A stretch of DNA of 8,021 nucleotides from positions 1 to 8,021 of the forward strand of contig CALJLC010000254.1 of assembly GCA_937982605.1 (NCBI GenBank), read 5' to 3'. Source of the stretch: an uncultured Gemmatimonadales bacterium (GTDB lineage Bacteria; Gemmatimonadota; Gemmatimonadetes; Longimicrobiales; Gaopeijiaceae). Under the pieces are notes generated by a model, which was not told where the DNA came from, ran no database searches, and worked only from the letters and a program-made list of their open reading frames with translations. Below are positions 1 through 4,802 of the stretch, piece by piece (positions within the stretch are counted from its first letter, which is position 1; each line of letters opens with the position of its first letter). Made by a program: the position numbers and the translations under genes.

Positions 1-246
1 GTGCGCGCGCCGCTGCGGTAGTCACCGGGCCGCTCCGGTCGGAGGCCGAGTCGCCCTGGCCGGAGGGGCGGTCGGGGCGGTGCGGTCGCAGCCCGAGCCG
101 CCGGGCCGATCCGGTCGGGTGCGGTGGACGCCGGGCGGGCGGCGGCGCATTATCCCGCCCCCGCGCGACCCGACTCCCGCGGGAAGGCACGGCTCCCGCA
201 CGCTCCGGGGCCGCGCGTCGTCTCCACCCACCGATTCGCGCCACCG
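1..246. other. left-edge region without a supported gene
   Basis: I see no supported gene here. Frame 1 reads six codons (VRAPLR) and then TAG at 19-21, which could be the tail of an upstream plus-strand gene, but this is too short to judge. An 18-base sequence beginning CCGGGCCG occurs at 25-42 and again at 101-118 with one mismatch. TCCCGCGGGA at 175-184 is a perfect 10-base palindrome. The only AT-rich spot is around 148-156 (GCATTATCC), a possible but weak -10 element for the operon that follows; no convincing -35 lies ahead of it. The peptidase reading frame stays open back to a GTG at 124, but that extension is Arg/Pro-rich and looks noncoding. Confidence 0.4.
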
Positions 247-1662
247 ATGCCCCGACCGGCCTCCACCCTTCCCACGCTCGCCGCGCTCGTCGTCCTCCTG
301 GGCGGAGCGCCGCCCGCCGCCGCGCAGATCGACCTCGCCGCGCTCCAGGACGAGGCCGTGGCGTGGCTGCAGGAGTACATCCGCGTGAACACGATCAACC
401 CGCCGGGAAACGAGACCGCGGGCGCCGAGTTCTTCGCGCGAATCTTCGAGGCCGAAGGCATCGACTACGAGATGGCCGAGTCGGCGCCGGGACGCGGCAA
501 CATCTGGGCGCGCCTGGAGGGGGGCGACGAGCCGGGGCTCCTGCTGCTGCACCACATGGACGTCGTGCCGGCCGACCCGCGCTACTGGTCGAGCGATCCG
601 CTCTCCGGCGAGCTGAGGGACGGGTACGTCTACGGGCGCGGCGCCCTCGACACCAAGACCGGAGGCATCCTCCACCTGGCGGCCTTCCTCGCGCTGCACC
701 GGACGCAGGCGCCCCTGAATCGTGACGTCGTCTTCATGGCGACCGCCGACGAGGAGGCCGGCGGCTTCTACGGCGCCGGATGGCTCGTCGAGAACCGCCC
801 GGAGCTCTTCGACGGCATCGGCTTCCTCCTCAACGAGGGCGGCGGCGGCTCGGAGGTCGACGGGACCGTCAACTTCGGGCTCGAGGTGACGCAGAAGGTG
901 CCGTACTGGCTGCGGCTGACGGCCCGCGGCGAGCCGGGGCACGGCTCCCGCCCCCTGACGTCCTACGCGTCGACGCAGCTCGTTGCGGCGCTCGAGCGGC
1001 TCCGGCTCCACGACTTCCGGGCGCGCATCATTCCCGCGGTGCACGCGCACCTGTCCGGGGTCGCTCACGGGCATCCGGAACCGTGGCGGTCGCGCTTCAC
1101 GGACATGGCCGCGGCCGTCCGGGAGCCCGGCGTGCTCGAGGAGCTCCAGCGTTACAACCCGGGGCTCCACGCGCTCACCCGGAACACCTGCTCGATCACC
1201 CGCTTCGAGGGGAGCGAGAAGATCAACGTCGTCTCGCCGGAGGTGTGGGCGGAGATCGACTGTCGGCTGCTGCCCGATCAGGACCCGGACGCGTGGCTCG
1301 CGGAGCTCCGCGGCGTGCTCGGCTCCGAGATCGAGGTCGAGGTCCTCATGGGCTTCACCCCGGCGGTCTCGTCCACCGACACCGAGCTCTACCGGGTGGT
1401 GCGGGACGTGACGCTCGAGGCCTTCCCCGACGCGGGCTTCGTGCCCCAGGTCGTGGGTGGCTTCACCGACAGCCACTTCTTCCGCGACCTGGGCATCACC
1501 TCGTACGGCTACGAGGCGACCGCGACGCCGCAGGAGGACCAGGGCGGTGTGCACGGCAACGACGAACGGGTCTCCGAGCAGAACGTGCGGCGGGGCGTCG
1601 AGCTGACGCTCCGCATCCTCGAACGCTTCGCGGCCACCCGGCCGGTCATGGAGGATCGCTGA
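247..1662 (+). CDS. exported M20-family metallopeptidase
   Basis: A 471-residue zinc-dependent peptidase/deacylase of the M20/M25/M40 family, predicted to cleave small peptides or N-acyl amino acids outside the cytoplasm. The ATG at 247 was chosen over an upstream GTG at 124 because it opens directly on a signal peptide: a hydrophobic core at residues 9-20, then APPAAA before Q27, with likely cleavage after A26. I see no clear ribosome binding site before it. Family motifs are all present. HHMDVVP at 102-108 gives metal ligand H103 and catalytic D105. The GRGALDTKTG motif gives bridging D135. TADEEAGG gives catalytic E169 and metal ligand E170. E197 lies in LLNEGG, and the last ligand H436 in VHGNDERV. 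The central part (roughly 220-345) fits the lid/dimerisation domain. Length is normal and the active site intact. It is the first gene of an operon; its TGA overlaps the cupin ATG by one base. The family call is firm, but the substrate is unknown. Confidence 0.93.
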   Translation: MPRPASTLPTLAALVVLLGGAPPAAAQIDLAALQDEAVAWLQEYIRVNTINPPGNETAGAEFFARIFEAEGIDYEMAESAPGRGNIWARLEGGDEPGLLLLHHMDVVPADPRYWSSDPLSGELRDGYVYGRGALDTKTGGILHLAAFLALHRTQAPLNRDVVFMATADEEAGGFYGAGWLVENRPELFDGIGFLLNEGGGGSEVDGTVNFGLEVTQKVPYWLRLTARGEPGHGSRPLTSYASTQLVAALERLRLHDFRARIIPAVHAHLSGVAHGHPEPWRSRFTDMAAAVREPGVLEELQRYNPGLHALTRNTCSITRFEGSEKINVVSPEVWAEIDCRLLPDQDPDAWLAELRGVLGSEIEVEVLMGFTPAVSSTDTELYRVVRDVTLEAFPDAGFVPQVVGGFTDSHFFRDLGITSYGYEATATPQEDQGGVHGNDERVSEQNVRRGVELTLRILERFAATRPVMEDR

Positions 1663-1985
1663 TGGCGGATCGATACGACCTGGCGTCACTGGAGACGCGC
1701 GAGCTGGTGCCCGGACACCACGGACGCTTCGTCCACTCGGAGCACACGACGCACGTCTACTGGCAGATCGAGGAGGGCGCCCAGCTGCCCGAGCACAGCC
1801 ACCCGCACGAGCAGATCGTGAACATGCTGGAGGGGAGGTACGAGCTGACCGTGGACGGCGAGAACTACGTGCTGGACGCCGGTGACGTGCTCGTCATCCC
1901 GGGCGGAGCGCGCCACTTCGGCCACGCGCACACCGAGTGCCGGATCCTCGACGTCTTCTCGCCGGTGCGCGAGGAGTACCGGTGA
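1662..1985 (+). CDS. small single-domain cupin protein
   Basis: A 107-residue cytoplasmic cupin (no signal peptide), essentially one conserved beta-barrel. Motif 1 is seen around residues 39-58: G39, then EHSHPHEQ with likely metal ligands H45, H47 and E50/Q51, then G58. Motif 2 is GDVLVIPGGARH at 74-85, with H85 as the last ligand. The metal site therefore looks complete, so it may be an enzyme (dioxygenase, isomerase or lyase type) or a metal/ligand sensor; the sequence alone does not decide. The start is well supported: GGAGG at 1650-1654 lies 7 bases before the ATG, and that ATG overlaps the peptidase stop as TGATG. The end overlaps the DUF1028 start as GTGA. This coupling suggests a role in the same pathway as the two exported neighbours, for instance handling a product brought into the cell, but that is inference. 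Confidence 0.88.
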   Translation: MADRYDLASLETRELVPGHHGRFVHSEHTTHVYWQIEEGAQLPEHSHPHEQIVNMLEGRYELTVDGENYVLDAGDVLVIPGGARHFGHAHTECRILDVFSPVREEYR

Positions 1986-2821
1986 GCGTGCGGCGGGCGG
2001 TGCTCGGGTGGGTCACGCTCGGTGGTCTCGTGGCGCTCGCCGCGATGGAGCCGCTGAGCCGGAGCGAGGGACCGGCGGAGGCCGCGATGGACGCCGCCGC
2101 ACCGGCCGGCGCCGTGCCCCCGCCGGCGGGCGCCGAGGTCGGGCCGTGGCCGCCGGTCGCCACCTTCTCGATCCTCGGCTACGACCCGGAGACCGGGGAG
2201 GTCGGGGGCGCCGTGCAGTCGCGGGTCTTCTCCGTCGGCAACGGCGTGCTGTGGGCGGAGGCGAACGTCGGTGTCGTGGCCACGCAGGCGATCGTCGACG
2301 TGAGCTACGGTCCTCAGGGGCTCGAGCTGCTCCGATCGGGGATGACGCCGGACGACGTGGTGCGGACGATCCTGGAGAACGACCCCGACCCGCGACCGGA
2401 GCGGTGGACGAAGGAAGGACGCCAGTTCTCGGTCATGGACGCGCGCGGCAACGTGGCCACGCACACCGGGCCCCGGGCATCGGAGTGGGCGGGGCACCGG
2501 ATCGGGGAGCACGTGTCGGCACAGGGCAACATCCTGGCCGGCCAGGCGGTGGTCGACCGCATGGTCGAGGCGTTCGAGTCGACCGAGGGGCACCTCTCCT
2601 TCCGGCTCCTGGCCGCGCTCGAGGCCGGCCAGGCCGCCGGCGGGGACACGCGGGGCATGCAATCGGCCGCCATGCTCATCGTGCAGGAGGACGGCGGGGT
2701 CTGGCTCAACAACGACGTGGTGCTCCGCCTCCAGGTCGACGACGCGGAGGAGCCGATCGCGGAGCTGCGGCGGCTCGTGGAGATCGCGGGCCGGCAGCGC
2801 GAGCGCATCCGGGGGCGGTAA
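1982..2821 (+). CDS. exported DUF1028 family protein (Ntn-hydrolase-like)
   Basis: A 279-residue protein of the DUF1028 family, whose fold is grouped with N-terminal-nucleophile hydrolases and whose function is not established. The GTG start at 1982 is preferred over the out-of-operon ATG at 1937: GAGGAG at 1971-1976 is 5 bases upstream and the start overlaps the cupin stop (GTGA). Residues 1-22 form a basic then hydrophobic export signal or anchor, followed by an Ala/Pro/Gly linker to about residue 58. The family domain starts at A60-T61 (ATFSILGYDPETGEVGG) and continues through SYGPQGLELL, HTGPRASEWAGHR, QGNILAG and GQAAGGDTRG. It ends with a typical acidic/leucine-rich tail (VDDAEEPIAELRRLVE). 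In many relatives the TFSI motif lies at the very N-terminus, so T61 is a candidate nucleophile exposed by processing (inference). Its genetic fusion by overlap to an exported M20 peptidase suggests an amide or peptide hydrolysis module. Confidence 0.88.
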   Translation: MSVRRAVLGWVTLGGLVALAAMEPLSRSEGPAEAAMDAAAPAGAVPPPAGAEVGPWPPVATFSILGYDPETGEVGGAVQSRVFSVGNGVLWAEANVGVVATQAIVDVSYGPQGLELLRSGMTPDDVVRTILENDPDPRPERWTKEGRQFSVMDARGNVATHTGPRASEWAGHRIGEHVSAQGNILAGQAVVDRMVEAFESTEGHLSFRLLAALEAGQAAGGDTRGMQSAAMLIVQEDGGVWLNNDVVLRLQVDDAEEPIAELRRLVEIAGRQRERIRGR

Positions 2822-2882
2822 TCCGTCGTCACCCGCCGGCGACCGGATCGGGCGCGCGAGGCCCGGCGACGAGCCGACGCGC

Positions 2883-2916
2883 GAAGGCCGCGAGAGCCCG
2901 AGCTCCCGCGGCCTTC
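2883..2916. terminator. hairpin between convergent genes, likely bidirectional terminator
   Basis: An inverted repeat with a 15-base left arm (2883-2897, starting GAAGGCCGCG) and a matching right arm (2902-2916, ending CGCGGCCTTC). There is one A-C mismatch and a four-base loop CCGA. It sits 61 bases after the DUF1028 stop and 65 bases beyond the stop of the convergent minus-strand gene, so it is placed to end both transcripts. No strong T-run follows on either strand, so it may be an atypical terminator or a Rho-assisted one. Confidence 0.6.
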
Positions 2917-2981
2917 CGTCCTGCGTTACCGCGTCCTGCTTCTATCCTTCGGAAGGGTCGATCGACTCCTCCGACGGTCCC

Positions 2982-3383
2982 TCAGCCTCGGTCGATCTCG
3001 ACCAGCGACTGCGTCAGATCCGCCTCGAGCCACACCGTCACCAGCCGGTCGCGCTGGTTGTTCAGCGGGTTCGTCTTCACCCCGAAGTCGTCCGAGACCG
3101 GAGACCATACGGGGGCGGACGGAAACACCTTGATCCTGAAGTCGCTGCCGGCGCACTCCTCGGGCACCTTGATGTTGCGCAGCGCGCCTCGGGCCACACG
3201 GCCGAGGCTGTGCAGCCGGCCCTCGGCGTCCTCGATGTAGACGCGTACGTCCACGAGGTGGTTGTTGACGACGTAGATCTCGGTGTCGTTCGCTTCGGGT
3301 CCGACCGTCGGCGCGGCGCTCGCGGGAACCGCGGCCACCGCTGCCAGGACCACCGTCAGAGCCACTCGTTTCATCCCCCTCAT
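2982..3383 (-). CDS. small secreted protein of unknown function
   Basis: A 133-residue predicted secreted protein with no family I can name for certain. An N-terminal signal peptide is clear: MRGMKR, a hydrophobic stretch VALTVVLAAVAAV, then PASA|APT with cleavage near residue 23-24. The mature part is short and rich in alternating polar/hydrophobic segments (TEIYVVNNHLVDVRVYIED, LHSLGRVARGALRNIKVP, DFRIKVFPS, RLVTVWLEADLTQSLVEI), suggesting a small beta-sandwich. It has a single cysteine (C77) and no catalytic motif. From memory, similar short exported proteins with YVVNN-like and DLTQS-like ends recur in Gemmatimonadota genomes; I cannot verify this here. Start: AGGAGG at 3390-3395 is 6 bases before the ATG at 3383. 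An ATG one codon earlier (3386) and one three codons later (3374) are alternatives, and a GTG at 3398 sits inside the ribosome binding site so is unlikely. It forms a single-gene unit between two hairpins. Confidence 0.78.
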   Translation of the reverse strand: MRGMKRVALTVVLAAVAAVPASAAPTVGPEANDTEIYVVNNHLVDVRVYIEDAEGRLHSLGRVARGALRNIKVPEECAGSDFRIKVFPSAPVWSPVSDDFGVKTNPLNNQRDRLVTVWLEADLTQSLVEIDRG

Positions 3384-3407
3384 CATCGTCCTCCTCACCA
3401 GAGTGGA

Positions 3408-3427
3408 GCGGGGCCCCCTGGCCCCGC
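3408..3427 (-). promoter_or_regulatory. hairpin in the 5' leader of the small secreted protein gene
   Basis: A perfect 8-base inverted repeat (GCGGGGCC / GGCCCCGC) with a four-base loop, AGGG on the minus strand. On the minus strand it ends 12 bases before the AGGAGG ribosome binding site (3390-3395). It is GC-only and should be very stable in RNA. Possible roles are mRNA 5' end protection or control of translation; chance in a GC-rich genome is also possible. Confidence 0.35.
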
Positions 3428-3569
3428 GTCGCGCACCCGACCCCTGCCGGGCTGCGCACCCCCGGGCCTTCGCATGTCGACTCGGCCCGTCGCCCCTTAG
3501 AGACGATGGCCGGGCCCGAAAGGTTGCAGCGTCCGCGCTCGGCGTCGTGCACGTTCCAGGTACGAAAGA

Positions 3570-3598
3570 GCGGGGCCCGATCTTTCATCGGACCCCGC
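3570..3598 (-). terminator. terminator after the bacilliredoxin gene
   Basis: An inverted repeat with 12-base arms (3570-3581 and 3587-3598), one mismatch and a five-base loop. Read on the minus strand it is followed by CTCTTTCG, a short pyrimidine/T-rich tract, which is the layout of an intrinsic terminator. It lies 83 bases after the bacilliredoxin stop and before the next minus-strand gene, so it likely separates the two transcripts. Confidence 0.6.
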
Positions 3599-3680
3599 CC
3601 GCGACGGCGTGATACGCCGTGTCGCGCCGCCGCTCGGCCTCTCGTGCGCTACCGCCCGGAAGCGGCCACCGCCGGCCCGG

Positions 3681-4097
3681 TCAGCAGTGCTCGTCGTAAG
3701 CGGCCTGCAGGTCGGCGGCGATGTCCTCCGGGTGCCGGCCCTCGATCTGGTGGCGCTCCATGAAGTACGCCAGCTCCCCGTCCTTGAAGAGCGCGACCGA
3801 CGGGGACGACGGCGGGAACCCGGTGATGTAGTCCCGCGCCCGGTCGGTGGCGTCCATGTCCTGACCGGCGAAGACGGTGGTGAGCACCTCCGGCTTCTTC
3901 TCGCCCTGCAGCGACAGATACACGCCCGGTCGCATCATCGCGGCGGCGCAGCCGCACACGGAGTTGATCGCCACCAGCGTGGTGCGCTTCTCCGCACCGA
4001 GGACGGCGTCGACCTCCTCGGCGGTGCGCATCTCCTTGAACCCCACGCGTACGAGCTGCTCGCGCATCGGGGCGACCATCATCTCCGGGTATGGCAT
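3681..4097 (-). CDS. BrxA/BrxB family bacilliredoxin (CGC motif, YphP/YqiW type)
   Basis: A 138-residue thioredoxin-fold protein of the bacilliredoxin family (formerly DUF1094). In Bacillus, members remove bacillithiol from S-thiolated proteins through an atypical CGC active site. The sequence shows the family signature: PYPEMMVAPMREQLVRVGF at the N-terminus, then VAINSVCGCAAAMMRPG with C48 and C50 as the active-site pair. It continues with VLTTVFAGQDMDATDRARDY, FPPSSPSVALFKDGEL and MERHQIEGR, and nearly full-length agreement to the end. A third cysteine is the very last residue (C138); B. subtilis members also have a cysteine near the end. Two adjacent ATGs exist: AGGAGG is 4 bases from the one at 4097 but only 1 base from the one at 4100, so 4097 is preferred. 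The frame stays open far upstream only as an antisense shadow. The gene is divergent from the molybdenum hydroxylase genes. Whether this organism makes bacillithiol is unknown. Confidence 0.93.
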   Translation of the reverse strand: MPYPEMMVAPMREQLVRVGFKEMRTAEEVDAVLGAEKRTTLVAINSVCGCAAAMMRPGVYLSLQGEKKPEVLTTVFAGQDMDATDRARDYITGFPPSSPSVALFKDGELAYFMERHQIEGRHPEDIAADLQAAYDEHC

Positions 4098-4163
4098 CAT
4101 TCCTCCTGTTCCTTCGCTCTCGGCCCGCTCGGCCACCGGAGGTGATCTCCATTGGCCGACCGA

Positions 4164-4191
4164 ATGATAATTGGAGGTTGAAGCCTGTCCA
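4164..4191 (-). promoter_or_regulatory. putative sigma70-type promoter for the bacilliredoxin gene
   Basis: On the minus strand, TGGACA (4191-4186) is followed after 16 bases by TATCAT (4169-4164). Each hexamer matches the sigma70 consensus at five of six positions. It sits in the only AT-rich patch of the divergent region and would give a leader of roughly 55-60 bases before the ATG at 4097. On the plus strand the same patch carries GATAAT (4166-4171), a possible overlapping -10 for the hydroxylase genes, but its -35 (TGATCT, 4143-4148) is poor. Confidence 0.5.
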
Positions 4192-4198
4192 CGTGTCC

Positions 4199-4218
4199 CG
4201 TTGCGGAGGCGCGCAACG
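4199..4218 (+). promoter_or_regulatory. dyad/hairpin ahead of the 2Fe-2S subunit gene
   Basis: A perfect 7-base inverted repeat, CGTTGCG and CGCAACG, spaced by six bases (GAGGCG), ending 20 bases before the ATG at 4239. It could be an operator for a dimeric regulator of the hydroxylase genes or a hairpin in their mRNA leader. A GGAGG (4205-4209) overlaps the loop but is 29 bases from the start, too far to serve as the ribosome binding site. No regulator gene is visible nearby. Confidence 0.35.
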
Positions 4219-4238
4219 ATCGGCGACCTTGTCCGTGC

Positions 4239-4730
4239 ATGGAAACGACCAGGGAAATCGTCCGGCTGCGCGTCAACGGAGACCTCCGCGAGGCAGGGAT
4301 TCCGCCGCATTTCACCCTCCTCGAGACGCTCCGTTACGGGCTCGGACTCACCGGCTCGAAGCAGGGCTGCGACAAGGGGGACTGCGGCGCCTGCACGGTG
4401 ATCGTGGACGGTCAGCCGACGCTGGCGTGCATCACGCCGGCGTGGGAGGCCGAAGGCCGGGAGGTCGTCACGGTCGAGGGGCTGGCGACGCCCGACGGGC
4501 CGCACCCCCTGCAGGACGAGTTCGACCTGAACGGTGCCGCGCAGTGCGGTTTCTGCACGCCCGGCATCCTCTGCTCCGCGGCGGCGCTCCTCGAGCGCGA
4601 CCCGGAGCCCGACCGCGAGGCGATCCGCGAGGCGCTCTCGGGCAACCTGTGCCGGTGCACGGGCTACGCCAAGATCTACGATGCGGTCGAGGCGGCGGCG
4701 CGTCGTCTTCAAGCCCAAGTCGGAACATGA
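4239..4730 (+). CDS. 2Fe-2S small subunit of a molybdenum hydroxylase (xanthine dehydrogenase family, HcrC/CoxS-like)
   Basis: A 163-residue iron-sulfur subunit that passes electrons from the molybdenum site to an acceptor. Two domains are seen. The N-terminal plant-type ferredoxin domain has C44, C49, C52 and C64 (GCDKGDCGACTVIVDG). The C-terminal four-helix 2Fe-2S domain has C103 and C106 (QCGFCTPG) plus C138 and C140 (GNLCRCTGY). All eight cluster ligands are present and the length is typical. The pattern matches small subunits of 4-hydroxybenzoyl-CoA reductase, CO dehydrogenase and related hydroxylases; the partner gene favours the first. The ATG at 4239 gives the usual short N-terminus (IVRLRVNG), but no clear ribosome binding site precedes it. 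No signal peptide is seen, so the enzyme should be cytoplasmic. The large subunit gene starts 72 bases after its stop. Confidence 0.93.
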   Translation: METTREIVRLRVNGDLREAGIPPHFTLLETLRYGLGLTGSKQGCDKGDCGACTVIVDGQPTLACITPAWEAEGREVVTVEGLATPDGPHPLQDEFDLNGAAQCGFCTPGILCSAAALLERDPEPDREAIREALSGNLCRCTGYAKIYDAVEAAARRLQAQVGT

Positions 4731-4752
4731 GTTACGGCGTCGGCACACCCGC

Positions 4753-4773
4753 GGGCGGGCGGCGGGCGGTGGG
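4753..4773 (+). promoter_or_regulatory. putative G-quadruplex motif between hydroxylase subunit genes
   Basis: Four GGG tracts (4753-4755, 4757-4759, 4764-4766, 4771-4773) with loops of 1, 4 and 4 bases meet the usual G3/N1-7 quadruplex pattern. A GGGG follows at 4789-4792. They lie on the coding strand, so the structure could form in the mRNA just upstream of the large subunit start at 4803, where only a weak ribosome binding site (GGGGA, 9 bases before the ATG) is visible. A role in translation of the second cistron is inference. Confidence 0.35.
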
Positions 4774-4802
4774 AGCACGACGGCCGGTGGGGACGGTCTA
4801 AG

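Larger units (their letters stand above)
3399..3680. other. intergenic region between two minus-strand genes
   Basis: This stretch of about 280 bases separates the bacilliredoxin stop from the small secreted protein start. It contains the terminator hairpin at 3570-3598 and the leader hairpin at 3408-3427. The promoter of the secreted protein gene must lie between them or further upstream, but I find no convincing -35/-10 pair. Open frames crossing it on both strands are Arg/Pro-rich and look like GC shadows. Confidence 0.5.

Noticed and set aside
25..118. Two near-identical 18-base copies at 25-42 and 101-118
   Set aside because: Only two copies in very GC-rich sequence with no inverted partner or target-site pattern, so it is not treated as a mobile element or array.
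22..1689. A 555-codon minus-strand open frame opposite the M20 peptidase
   Set aside because: It mirrors the peptidase codons, is low in complexity, and matches no family, while the plus strand carries all M20 motifs.
1937..1981. Upstream ATG for the DUF1028 gene
   Set aside because: It lies inside the cupin gene without a ribosome binding site and adds 15 residues before the signal peptide. The GTG at 1982 has GAGGAG 5 bases upstream and the usual overlap.
2957..2966. Palindrome GTCGATCGAC after the small secreted protein gene
   Set aside because: Too short, and no T-run follows it; the longer hairpin at 2883-2916 is a better terminator candidate.
2926..3588. A 220-codon minus-strand frame overlapping the small secreted protein
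   Set aside because: It is Arg/Gly-rich and out of frame with the gene that has a signal peptide and ribosome binding site, and it runs across the terminator hairpin.
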